Below, piece after piece: positions 17,507 to 26,500 of a stretch of 64,000 nt of DNA. The notes below the pieces were generated by a model, which did no database searches, was not told where the DNA came from, and saw only the letters and a program-made list of their open reading frames with translations. The first letter of the stretch is position 1. Every line of letters starts with the position of its first letter. The translations under genes were made by a program, and so were the position numbers. Source of the DNA: Collinsella sp. AF20-14LB (GTDB taxonomy: Bacteria > Actinomycetota > Coriobacteriia > Coriobacteriales > Coriobacteriaceae); NCBI RefSeq assembly GCF_003459505.1, contig NZ_QRWD01000001.1, positions 200,746 through 264,745 on the forward strand, given 5' to 3'.

Positions 17507-18724
17507 CTAGACCTCCTCGTAGTAGGTGTCGGGGCTCTCGGGGTCGAAGGGCTCGTTGGCCCACATGACCGTCACGAGGTCCTCGGTGTCGGACAGGTTG
17601 GTTATAGAGTGCGTGTAGCCGGGGATCATCTCCACGGCGCGCATGTCGGAGCCGGAGACGACGTACTCGTCGACCGGGTAGGGGTTGCCCTCGGCGTCCT
17701 CCCCCACCTTCCTCAGCCTGATGCTCGCGGTGCCGGAGACCACCAGGAACCTCTCCCACTTGCTCATGTGCCAGTGGTTGCCCTTGGTGATGCCGGGCCT
17801 GGACACGTTGACGGAGACCTGGCCGCGCTCCGGCGTGCGCAGGAACTCGGTGAACGAGCCGCGCTCGTCCACGTTGGGCTTCAGTTTGTAGGCGAAATGC
17901 CCCGGCTCGTAGTAGGACAGGAACGTGCTCCAGAGCTTCTTGGAGAAGGAGCCGTCGGTGAGGTCGGGGACGGCAAGCGTCTCGCGGCTGTCGCGGAAGC
18001 TGCCCAGCAGGTAGACGATCTCGCCCAGGGTCCTCACGTCGGTCCCGGGGACGTAGCAGAACTCCTCGCCCCCTACCCTCTCGAGCCCCTCGTAGCCGCA
18101 GCGGTGCTCCTGCCCCAGTAGCGCCCCCAGCATCTCGTCGACGAGGTCGTCGATGTAGAGGAGCTCCAGCTCCACGGAGGGGTCGTTCACGGTGTAGGGG
18201 CGGCCGTTCGCGATGGAGTCGCAGAAGGTCGCCACGGCGGAGTTGTAGCGCGGGCGGCACCACTTTCCGTAGAGGTTGGGGAAGCGGTAGATGAGCACCG
18301 GGGCGCCGGTGCGCTCCGAGTACCCGCGGAAGAGGCCCTCCCCCGCGAGCTTGGACTCGCCGTAGACGGAGCCCTCGAAGCGGCCCGACAGGCTCGCCTG
18401 CGCGGAGCTGGAGAGCATGACGGGGCACGTGTTCCCGTAGCGCTCCAAGGTGCCCAGCAGCGTGGAGGCGAACCCGAAGTTGCCCTCCATGAACTCGGAC
18501 TGGTCCTTGGGGCGGTTGACGCCGGCCAGGTTGAACACGAAGTCGGCGCGGGAGCAGTATTCCTCCAGCTCCTCGGGCGTCGAGTCGACGTCGTACTCCA
18601 TGACCTCGAGCGGGAGCAGGCCCGCGTATCTCTCGCGACGGTCCTTGCCGTCGCGGACGTTCTTCAGCGCGCAGCAGAGGTTCCTGCCCACGAAGCCCTT
18701 CGCGCCGGTGACGAGTACGCGCAC
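17507..18724 (-). CDS. capF: UDP-2-acetamido-2,6-dideoxyhexulose reductase/epimerase, CapF-like
   Basis: 405 residues in two domains, as in CapF/WbjC/FnlB. Residues ~1-255 are an extended SDR with VTGAKGFVGRNL at the N-terminus. Residues ~270-405 are a cupin whose metal ligands are visible in GNHWHMSKWERFLVV. CapF takes the CapE product and, by cupin-domain 3-epimerisation and NADPH reduction, gives the L-talose form that CapG turns into UDP-L-FucNAc. Start GTG 18722-18724 lies one base after the capE stop, so expression is coupled. Confidence 0.9.
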   Translation of the reverse strand: MRVLVTGAKGFVGRNLCCALKNVRDGKDRRERYAGLLPLEVMEYDVDSTPEELEEYCSRADFVFNLAGVNRPKDQSEFMEGNFGFASTLLGTLERYGNTCPVMLSSSAQASLSGRFEGSVYGESKLAGEGLFRGYSERTGAPVLIYRFPNLYGKWCRPRYNSAVATFCDSIANGRPYTVNDPSVELELLYIDDLVDEMLGALLGQEHRCGYEGLERVGGEEFCYVPGTDVRTLGEIVYLLGSFRDSRETLAVPDLTDGSFSKKLWSTFLSYYEPGHFAYKLKPNVDERGSFTEFLRTPERGQVSVNVSRPGITKGNHWHMSKWERFLVVSGTASIRLRKVGEDAEGNPYPVDEYVVSGSDMRAVEMIPGYTHSITNLSDTEDLVTVMWANEPFDPESPDTYYEEV

Positions 18725-18725
18725 C

Positions 18726-19784
18726 CTACTGCACCGCCTCGTGCTCGCGGCCCTCCAGGGCCAGCTGCACGTACTCGGCGGTCTTGATCTTGGCGATGGT
18801 GCCGGCCACGTCGAGCCTCTCGGTGTTGTGGGAGGTGTAGGACTCGTCTGCCTGGGTCTCCACCTCGCCGTCCACGACGAACTTGTCGTAGTTCAGGTCG
18901 CGCGAGTCGCAGGCGACGCGGTAGTAGCCGCCCATGTCCTCGGCGCGCAGGCGCTCCTCGCGGGTCATGAGGGTCTCGAAGAGCTTCTCGCCGTGGCGGG
19001 TGCCGATGACCTGGGTGCCCGTGCGGCCGAAGACCTCCTGCACGGCCTCGGCGAGGTCGCCGATCGTGGATGCCGGGGCCTTCTGGATGAACAGGTCGCC
19101 GGGGTTGGCGTGCTCGAAGGCGAACTGCACCAGGTCGACGGCCTCGTCCAGGTTCATGAGGAAGCGGGTCATGTTGGGGTCGGTCACGGTGAGCGGCTCG
19201 CCCTTGCGGATGCGGTCGATGAACAGCGGGATGACGCTGCCGCGCGAGCACATGACGTTGCCGTAGCGGGTGCAGCAGATGGTGGTGCGGCCGGCGCCGT
19301 TGCGGGCGTTGGCGTAGATGATGGACTCCATCATGGCCTTGGACTTGCCCATGGCGTTGATGGGGTATGCGGCCTTGTCGGTGGACAGGCACACGACGCG
19401 GTCCACGCCCTCGTCGATGGCGGCGTGCAGGACGTTGTCCGTGCCGATGACGTTGGTGCGGACGGCCTCCATGGGGAAGAACTCGCAGGAGGGCACCTGC
19501 TTCAAGGCGGCGGCGTGGAAGATGTAGTCCACGCCGTGCATGGCGTCGCGCACGCTCTGGGCGTTGCGGACGTCGCCGATGAAGAAGCGCACCTTGGAGG
19601 CGAGCTCCGGGGACCTCTCCTGCAGGAGGTGGCGCATGTCGTCCTGCTTCTTCTCGTCGCGCGAGAAGATGCGGATCTCTGCCAGGTCGGTATCCATGAA
19701 GTGCTTGAGCACGGTGTTGCCGAATGAGCCGGTGCCGCCCGTGATCATGAGGGTCTTGTCTTTAAATGCGGTCGTAGGATTCAT
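18726..19784 (-). CDS. capE: UDP-N-acetylglucosamine 4,6-dehydratase/5-epimerase, CapE-like
   Basis: 352 residues of the FlaA1/CapE group of short-chain dehydrogenases. The NADP-binding GGTGSFGN lies near residue 16. The catalytic segment AYPINAMGKSKAMME has Met where classical SDRs have Tyr, a known trait of this group. It begins the UDP-GlcNAc to UDP-L-FucNAc pathway completed by capF and capG next door. It starts directly after the GT26 gene (no gap). Alternatives such as PseB (5-inverting for pseudaminic acid) are less likely because the other pse genes are missing and capF/capG are present. Confidence 0.9.
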   Translation of the reverse strand: MNPTTAFKDKTLMITGGTGSFGNTVLKHFMDTDLAEIRIFSRDEKKQDDMRHLLQERSPELASKVRFFIGDVRNAQSVRDAMHGVDYIFHAAALKQVPSCEFFPMEAVRTNVIGTDNVLHAAIDEGVDRVVCLSTDKAAYPINAMGKSKAMMESIIYANARNGAGRTTICCTRYGNVMCSRGSVIPLFIDRIRKGEPLTVTDPNMTRFLMNLDEAVDLVQFAFEHANPGDLFIQKAPASTIGDLAEAVQEVFGRTGTQVIGTRHGEKLFETLMTREERLRAEDMGGYYRVACDSRDLNYDKFVVDGEVETQADESYTSHNTERLDVAGTIAKIKTAEYVQLALEGREHEAVQ

Positions 19785-20561
19785 TTACTTGCCTTCCTTG
19801 CGCTTGGCGCCCGTGAATTGGTAAAAGAGAAATTTGGTATTGGTAACGAGATATCGTTTGAATAGTCGCTTCGGTTCCTGGATAAGTCGGTATAGCCACT
19901 CAAGACTCAGGTTCTGCATCCATATCGGCGCCTCCGGCACCACGCCAGCGAGGACATTAAAGGCGCCACCGACGCCAATCATTAACGGCTGTGGCCCTCC
20001 TTTGAGCTCGTGCATGAGGACTTCCTGACGAGGGGCTCCGAGGGCAATCCATGCGAAATCGGCTCCAGAGTCGGCAATACGATTGGAAAGCTCAGCCTTT
20101 TCGATTTCGCTTAACGAACGGAAAACAGAGGGCTCCATTCCTGCGATGTTAAGATTCGGGTAATCCCTTAGCAGCGTTTGCTTAAGGGCGTCGAGGTTCT
20201 TCTGCTCGTTTCCGTAGAAGTAATGACTCCATCCGTATTGACTGGAAATCTCGAAAATCTCACGCATTAAGTCCGGTCCGGTCACGCGATCCATCGAATC
20301 GACAGTCTTACGACCAACCACCGACAGGGGCTTACCGTCAGGGACGGACATGAGCGATTCCGCCTGACAGGCCCAATAACTCGGATCGTCATGAGCCATA
20401 ACGGACGTGTGTGCATTCGAGACGCATATGTACTCGCCATGGAGATTATTGATATGTTCCGCAAGGAAATCGATGCAGTCGGACATGTTTGTCCCGGTGA
20501 TCGGAACGTCAATCACCGGGACACGATTTAGCTCAGAGTATTTTGAATAGTCCTGAAGCAT
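19785..20561 (-). CDS. WecG/TagA/CpsF family glycosyltransferase (GT26)
   Basis: 258 residues with the family motifs SVPDGKPLSVVGRK, WIALGAPRQEVLMHE and GVGGAFNVLAG, and the C-terminal amphipathic helices (LSLEWLYRLIQEPKRLFKRYL) that bring these enzymes to the membrane. Family members add the second sugar (for example ManNAc) to a polyprenyl-diphosphate-linked first sugar. Its place right after the phosphoglycosyl transferase fits that role. There is no gap to the upstream gene. Confidence 0.9.
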   Translation of the reverse strand: MLQDYSKYSELNRVPVIDVPITGTNMSDCIDFLAEHINNLHGEYICVSNAHTSVMAHDDPSYWACQAESLMSVPDGKPLSVVGRKTVDSMDRVTGPDLMREIFEISSQYGWSHYFYGNEQKNLDALKQTLLRDYPNLNIAGMEPSVFRSLSEIEKAELSNRIADSGADFAWIALGAPRQEVLMHELKGGPQPLMIGVGGAFNVLAGVVPEAPIWMQNLSLEWLYRLIQEPKRLFKRYLVTNTKFLFYQFTGAKRKEGK

Positions 20562-21311
20562 CTAGCACGCACCCTTGCCGGTGATGACCTCGATCACCGT
20601 GAGGACGACGATCTTGAGGTCGGTTATGACGCCTCGGTTGGCGATATATTCAAGGTCACGACGGACCATGCCATCGAACCCTGTCGAGTTACGCTCCGTG
20701 ACTTGCCACCAGCCGGTGATGCCCGGCTTCACGGCCAGGCGCTGCAGGTCGTACTCCGTGTACTCCGCGACCTCGTTGGGTAGCGGCGGGCGCGGGCCGA
20801 CGACGGACATCTGGCCCAGGAACACGTTGACGAACTGCGGGAACTCGTCGATGGAGTGCTTGCGGATGAACTTGCCGATCTTGGTGACGCGGGGGTCCTC
20901 CCTCATCTTGAACATGGCGCCGGCGATCTCGTTTTGCTCCTTGAGCTCGGCGAGGCGCTCGTCGGCGTCCTTGTACATGGAGCGGAACTTCCACATGCGG
21001 AAGGTGGACAGGCTGCCGTCGGGACGGGTCTGCCCCACGCGGATCTGGCTGTAGAACGGGTTGCCCTCGCTCTCCAGGCGGATGGCCGCGGCGAGCACCA
21101 GGCTCGGAATGGCGATGACGGCCAGCACGCAGCCGCTGAACGCGATGTCGAACGCGCGCTTGACGGCTCGGTAGCCCAGGCGCGAGCGGTCCCAGTCCAT
21201 GATGGATTGCATGGCCCTGTAGCGGCCGCCGCCCTCACGCCGGCCCATGGCCTGAGCAATCAGCGCCGCCCCCGCGGGCCCATTACTCTCTGTTAGTTCT
21301 TTTTCAGCCAC
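20562..21311 (-). CDS. Initiating phosphoglycosyl transferase (bacterial sugar transferase, WcaJ/PglC type)
   Basis: 249 residues. A ~45-residue charged N-terminus precedes one membrane (probably re-entrant) helix (IAFSGCVLAVIAIPSLVLAAAIRL). The catalytic domain has TFRMWKFRSMYKDAD, KHSIDEFPQFVNVFLGQMSVVGPRPPLPNEV and VKPGITGWWQV. It would load the first sugar-1-phosphate onto undecaprenyl phosphate. The short form, without the 4-TM N-terminus of WcaJ, is usual for Gram-positives and PglC. The start is GTG at 21309-21311. The 84-base leader after loaP contains a 7-bp hairpin and a nine-G run, listed separately. Confidence 0.92.
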   Translation of the reverse strand: MAEKELTESNGPAGAALIAQAMGRREGGGRYRAMQSIMDWDRSRLGYRAVKRAFDIAFSGCVLAVIAIPSLVLAAAIRLESEGNPFYSQIRVGQTRPDGSLSTFRMWKFRSMYKDADERLAELKEQNEIAGAMFKMREDPRVTKIGKFIRKHSIDEFPQFVNVFLGQMSVVGPRPPLPNEVAEYTEYDLQRLAVKPGITGWWQVTERNSTGFDGMVRRDLEYIANRGVITDLKIVVLTVIEVITGKGAC

Positions 21312-21323
21312 AATAAAACATAC

Positions 21324-21349
21324 GTTCCTGTCCCCAGGAACCCCCCCCC
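21324..21349 (-). promoter_or_regulatory. Leader hairpin and G9 tract between loaP and the polysaccharide genes (possible LoaP site)
   Basis: GTTCCTG (21324-21330) pairs perfectly with CAGGAAC (21335-21341) around a 4-base loop. In the mRNA a run of nine G immediately precedes the hairpin. It lies 13 bases upstream of the GTG start of the first sugar gene. LoaP proteins are known to act on hairpins in the leader of the operon they control, so this is a natural candidate; the pairing itself is seen, the function is inferred. Confidence 0.55.
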
Positions 21350-21395
21350 GTCCATGAATTCAAAATGCGAACGAATTGCCGATGCAACGTCTCCC

Positions 21396-21986
21396 TTACG
21401 TTTTGCTAGGTACGTCTAACGGAAGCAGCTCCCTAAAACCGGAGTCGCCTTCGCCCACGTCTACCAGGCACCAGCGCTTGCGACGATCAATCTTGTGCAC
21501 ACGGGCCTCTTGCCCCACCAAGGGCCCCTGCTCTATGTGCAATACACCGTCTTCTATGCGGGCCACACTGTTGCGCACCACGCCGTCATCGTCGAGCACG
21601 CTGCGGTACCAGTCCTGTGCATCGTCCGGCATGGGCGCATAGGCCCGCTCCTTGCTGCCGGCAATGCGACAGCCAAAGCTCAACTGGGCCAAAGCTCTAT
21701 CGAGCAAGGCGGCATCGCGCGTGGCGACGAAGAAATATTCCTTGTACATAGGTTTGGTTTGGAGCGACCAGGCGCCGTCCCGCTTAAACCAGAACTCCTT
21801 TTGCATCACAAAAGCGTCCCGCATCAGCTCGTGCGGGATAATGCGGCGGACCTTTTCGCAGGTCTCGCGCTCTTTACCGTTGGGGGTGTGGACCAGATAC
21901 CAGCGGACGCGGCCGTGCTGGCTGTTGGTAGTGGCGCCACTAAAGGCACCGGGCAGCTGCTCTTGGCGCCGCATTGTCTGTTCCAT
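21396..21986 (-). CDS. loaP: LoaP/RfaH-type transcription antiterminator (NusG paralogue)
   Basis: 196 residues from ATG 21984-21986, chosen because AGGAAGGGGGG lies just upstream; an in-frame upstream GTG (22016) lacks that. The NGN domain begins WYLVHTPNGKERETCEKV (~30) and runs to ~115. The KOW part is in QGPLVGQEARVHKIDRRKRWCLVDV (~155-180). Such paralogues bind RNA polymerase and let it pass terminators in long biosynthetic operons. Placement as the first gene before a ~14-kb polysaccharide operon is typical of LoaP in Gram-positives. RfaH-type control would need an ops element in the non-template strand; I see the leader hairpin instead. Confidence 0.85.
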   Translation of the reverse strand: MEQTMRRQEQLPGAFSGATTNSQHGRVRWYLVHTPNGKERETCEKVRRIIPHELMRDAFVMQKEFWFKRDGAWSLQTKPMYKEYFFVATRDAALLDRALAQLSFGCRIAGSKERAYAPMPDDAQDWYRSVLDDDGVVRNSVARIEDGVLHIEQGPLVGQEARVHKIDRRKRWCLVDVGEGDSGFRELLPLDVPSKT

Positions 21987-22076
21987 CTCTCGCCCCCCTT
22001 CCTTGCTCCGCGACACACGCGGATGCAGGGGCGTTAAGAACAGGCTTCTCGCTCGCAGCTAGGCGCAGTCGCAAAA

Positions 22077-22198
22077 GTACAGGTTTTTGTATCTTTCGAC
22101 GTTGCTCATTATACGAGGAAACTGCTCGCGTTTTCCCAGATTGCACAAAATACGCCGCGAATGGGTGCATCTCCATACGCCTCTACAAAAACCTGTAC
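22077..22198. promoter_or_regulatory. loaP promoter flanked by a 15-bp perfect inverted repeat
   Basis: GTACAGGTTTTTGTA (22077-22091) and TACAAAAACCTGTAC (22184-22198) are perfect inverted copies. Between them, on the minus strand, lies TATAAT (22108-22113), a good -10 box for loaP; the -35 is weak. The arms may be two binding sites of a regulator or a DNA-loop operator. Confidence 0.5.
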
Positions 22199-22211
22199 CT
22201 TTTTGCACAAC

Positions 22212-22239
22212 AAAAAAGCCGCACTAACCAGCGGCTTTT
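22212..22239 (-). terminator. Rho-independent terminator
   Basis: Stem AAGCCGC/GCGGCTT with an 8-base loop; on the minus strand it ends in TTTTTT. A second terminator in tandem after thrS. Confidence 0.75.
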
Positions 22240-22253
22240 CTTCTATAGACAAC

Positions 22254-22288
22254 AAAAAAGGCGACCGCCCTATAGGACGATCGCCTTT
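22254..22288 (-). terminator. thrS terminator
   Basis: Minus-strand stem GGCGATCG/CGGTCGCC (one G-T pair) followed by TTTTTT, 22 bases after the thrS stop. Confidence 0.85.
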
Positions 22289-22310
22289 GTTAATTCTTGT
22301 GTTGTTTATG

Positions 22311-24074
<1,764 letters not shown>

Positions 24075-24144
24075 GGGTATGTTTTCTCCTCTCGGATGCC
24101 TAGCGCAAATGCGTGCGATGCGCTCGGCGTTTTTGACTTGCATC

Positions 24145-24172
24145 ATTATAGGCAGGTTGCCTTGGTATACAA
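24145..24172 (-). promoter_or_regulatory. thrS promoter
   Basis: Minus strand: TTGTAT (24167-24172), 16-base spacer, TATAAT (24145-24150), about 70 bases upstream of the chosen thrS start. Confidence 0.7.
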
Positions 24173-24173
24173 G

Positions 24174-24204
24174 CGCCCGCCGCACCTTAATGGCACGGCG
24201 GGCG
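24174..24204. terminator. GC-rich hairpin downstream of the zinc-ribbon gene
   Basis: CGCCCGCCG (24174-24182) pairs perfectly with CGGCGGGCG (24196-24204). It probably ends transcription of the gene at 24314 just before the thrS promoter; the T-run is poor on the minus strand (CTTGTAT) and better on plus (ATTTTC). Confidence 0.55.
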
Positions 24205-24313
24205 ATTTTCTACGCATGCTTCATCGTGTGGGGCGGCGCGGGGCGCGTGGCGGCCGTGGGATGCGCGGGGTGCGCGGAGCCCGTGGCTTGCGGCCGGCCC
24301 GGCGATGGATGCG

Positions 24314-24745
24314 TTACTGGATGCGAGTTCGGCAGTAGGGGCAGACCTTCCAATGCGCATCGAGCGGGCGATGGCAGCTGGGACACACGTTGCGAACCTG
24401 GGTATCGCACACCGGGCAGACGACGAAGTCCTTCTCGATGGGCGCGCCGCACTGCGGGCAGGTGCCGTACTGGGCAAGCTGGCGCTCGCGCAGGGCCATG
24501 TCCAGCTCCTGCTCCTCGCGGTCGGACGCGTAGGAGTGCGGGCGCAAGACCAGGTAGGCGATGAGGCCTACAAACGGGATGAGGGCGATGATGCCCCATG
24601 CCACGTAGGCGCTGGCGCCGCGGCGGCGAGCGTCGATGAACACATAGACGACCGACAGCACATACAGGGCGATGATAAAGCCAACGAAGGCATAGACGAC
24701 GCCCATAAGCTGCGGCGACATGAGCTCGGAGATGTACTTGGACAT
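24314..24745 (-). CDS. Small membrane protein with C-terminal zinc ribbons
   Basis: 143 residues. Two membrane helices (about 12-37 and 48-67) are joined by a basic loop (DARRRG), followed by a short helix and two zinc-ribbon pairs: CPQC...CPVC (~95-113) and CPSC...CPYC (~121-138). This is the PLDc_N-plus-double-zinc-ribbon type of arrangement, but the family function is unknown. It stands alone, between thrS and the oxidoreductase cluster on the other strand. AAAGG lies nine bases before the ATG. Confidence 0.75.
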   Translation of the reverse strand: MSKYISELMSPQLMGVVYAFVGFIIALYVLSVVYVFIDARRRGASAYVAWGIIALIPFVGLIAYLVLRPHSYASDREEQELDMALRERQLAQYGTCPQCGAPIEKDFVVCPVCDTQVRNVCPSCHRPLDAHWKVCPYCRTRIQ

Positions 24746-25009
24746 TACGGGTACCTTTCGGGGTAGTTACAGCTCGAGTTAGTGTAACACGGGGGTTAAC
24801 GATTTGGCAGGTCGCAGGCATGGTCGGATAGAAACATCTCAATCTGTAACGGGTGGCGGCATCGACCGCGAGCTTGGGTGGTGTTGCCCGCGGTCTAACG
24901 AGGTCGACATCCGTGCCGGGTCTCACCTCGTCTGCCGTTGGCGGGTGTTGCGGGGCTGTTCGCCGCATTGCCGCCGCACTGGGGGTGTGCAGACCGTAGG
25001 ATAGTCGTA

Positions 25010-25024
25010 TTGACAGCCTGTCAA
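25010..25024. promoter_or_regulatory. 15-bp palindrome upstream of the GlpA-like gene
   Basis: TTGACAGCCTGTCAA, a perfect 7-1-7 inverted repeat, 17 bases before the start codon and just before the ribosome-binding site GGGAGG. It contains a -35-like TTGACA but no -10 follows before the gene, so an operator is more likely. The rest of 24746-25041 shows nothing else I can name. Confidence 0.5.
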
Positions 25025-25041
25025 CTCGTCTGGGAGGCACT

Positions 25042-26499
25042 GTGACAGAAACGTTTGATATCGCGATTGTGGGCGCGGGCATCACCGGATGCGCCATCGC
25101 GCGGCAGCTCGCGCGGTTTGACCTGTCCATTTGCGTGGTCGAGGCGGCTAACGATATTGCGCTGGGCGCGTCGAAGGCCAATGGCGGCCTGGTGCACGCC
25201 GGCTACGATCCGACACCGGGCACCGTAAAGGCGCAGGTCAACGCCCGTGGCTGCGAGTTGTACGGTACGTGGGCGCAGGAGCTGGGCTTTCTGTTCTGCC
25301 GCACCGGGTCGATGGTGTTGGGCTTTAACGACGAGGACCGCGCGCATCTGGAGCAGCTACGGTGCAACGGCCTGGCCAACGGAGTGCCCGAGCTGTCGAT
25401 CGTCGGACCCGACCGCATCCACATATTAGAGCCGCGCGCCAGTGCCAATGCAACGTGCGCGTTATGGTGCCCATCGACTGGGTTTGTCGACCCGTTTGAG
25501 GTTGCCATCGCCGCGCTGGAGAACGCAGCTGCCAACGGCGTGACGTTTATGCGGTCTGCGCCGGTGGAGGCAATTGAAGTTGCCGGCTCGGATGACGGAG
25601 CCACGCGCTTTACGCTGGCGACGCCCGCCGGAGACGTGCGCTGCCGCTACCTGATCAACGCCGCGGGCAACGGAGCCGCCGACATCTCGCATATGGCAGG
25701 CGCCGAGGAGTTCCAGATGGTCTGGCGTCAGGGCAACATCGTGGTGCTGGATAAGGAGCCGCGCACGCTCATGCCGCTCTACCCCGTACCCACGCCGGTG
25801 TCCAAGGGCGTTATCGTGACAGGCACTGTGCATGGCAACACCGTGATCACCGCCACGGCTGCCGTGCGCGAACCGGGCGACACGCAGACCTATGCGAGCG
25901 ATGTGAACGCGCTGCTGACCGGCGCGCGCAAGCTGGTGCCCGACCTGGACACGCGCCGCGTGGTGCGCGCGTTCGCCGGCGGGCGCCCGGTCATTCAAGG
26001 TACGAACGACTTTTTTATTGGGCAGTCGGCCGTGGTGCCGGGCCTGTTCCAGGCGGCGGGCATTCAGTCGCCGGGCGTGGCGAGCGCGCCGGCCATTGCC
26101 GAACGCATGGAACAGGTGCTGCGCAATGCGGGCGTGACCCTGCGCGAACGTGCCGATTGGGACCCGATCCGCCTTGCGCCGGACGACTTTGACCGCGCGC
26201 CGCTTGCGCGCAAGGAAGAGCTCATTGAGTCCGATCCTGCGTGGGGGCAGATTGTCTGCCGCTGCGAGACGGTGCCCGAGGCCGAGATTGTGACCGCGAT
26301 CCGACGTCGCCCGGGCGCAGTTTCGGTCGAGGGCGTTAAGCGCCGCTGCCGTGCCGGCATGGGTCGGTGCCAAAGTGGCTTTTGCCAGAGCCGTGTGGTG
26401 GCGATCCTTGCCCGAGAGCTGGACTGCGACCCCAGCGAGGTATTACTGGAGGACGCCGGATCTTGGCTGGTTGAGGGACCGCTGAAGGGGGTGCGCTAG
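25042..26499 (+). CDS. FAD-dependent oxidoreductase, GlpA-like with C-terminal [2Fe-2S] BFD domain
   Basis: 485 residues. The N-terminal dinucleotide site IAIVGAGITGCAIARQLA lies at residues 8-25; the DAO-type FAD domain extends to ~370. The C-terminal BFD-like domain has IVCRCETV...RRCRAGMGRCQSGFC, giving four cysteines for a [2Fe-2S] cluster. With the next two genes it forms the three-part set (GlpA-like, GlpB-like/NAD-dependent, DUF1667) seen in many anaerobes, usually called an anaerobic glycerol-3-phosphate dehydrogenase. No glpK or glpF is near, so another hydroxy-acid substrate is possible. GTG start, with GGGAGG five bases before it; a palindromic operator candidate lies upstream. Confidence 0.85.
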   Translation: MTETFDIAIVGAGITGCAIARQLARFDLSICVVEAANDIALGASKANGGLVHAGYDPTPGTVKAQVNARGCELYGTWAQELGFLFCRTGSMVLGFNDEDRAHLEQLRCNGLANGVPELSIVGPDRIHILEPRASANATCALWCPSTGFVDPFEVAIAALENAAANGVTFMRSAPVEAIEVAGSDDGATRFTLATPAGDVRCRYLINAAGNGAADISHMAGAEEFQMVWRQGNIVVLDKEPRTLMPLYPVPTPVSKGVIVTGTVHGNTVITATAAVREPGDTQTYASDVNALLTGARKLVPDLDTRRVVRAFAGGRPVIQGTNDFFIGQSAVVPGLFQAAGIQSPGVASAPAIAERMEQVLRNAGVTLRERADWDPIRLAPDDFDRAPLARKEELIESDPAWGQIVCRCETVPEAEIVTAIRRRPGAVSVEGVKRRCRAGMGRCQSGFCQSRVVAILARELDCDPSEVLLEDAGSWLVEGPLKGVR

Positions 26500-26500
26500 G

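Noticed and set aside
24075..24310. T-box leader for thrS
   Set aside because: No AGGGTGG-type T-box sequence; a simple promoter and a GC-rich hairpin explain the region.
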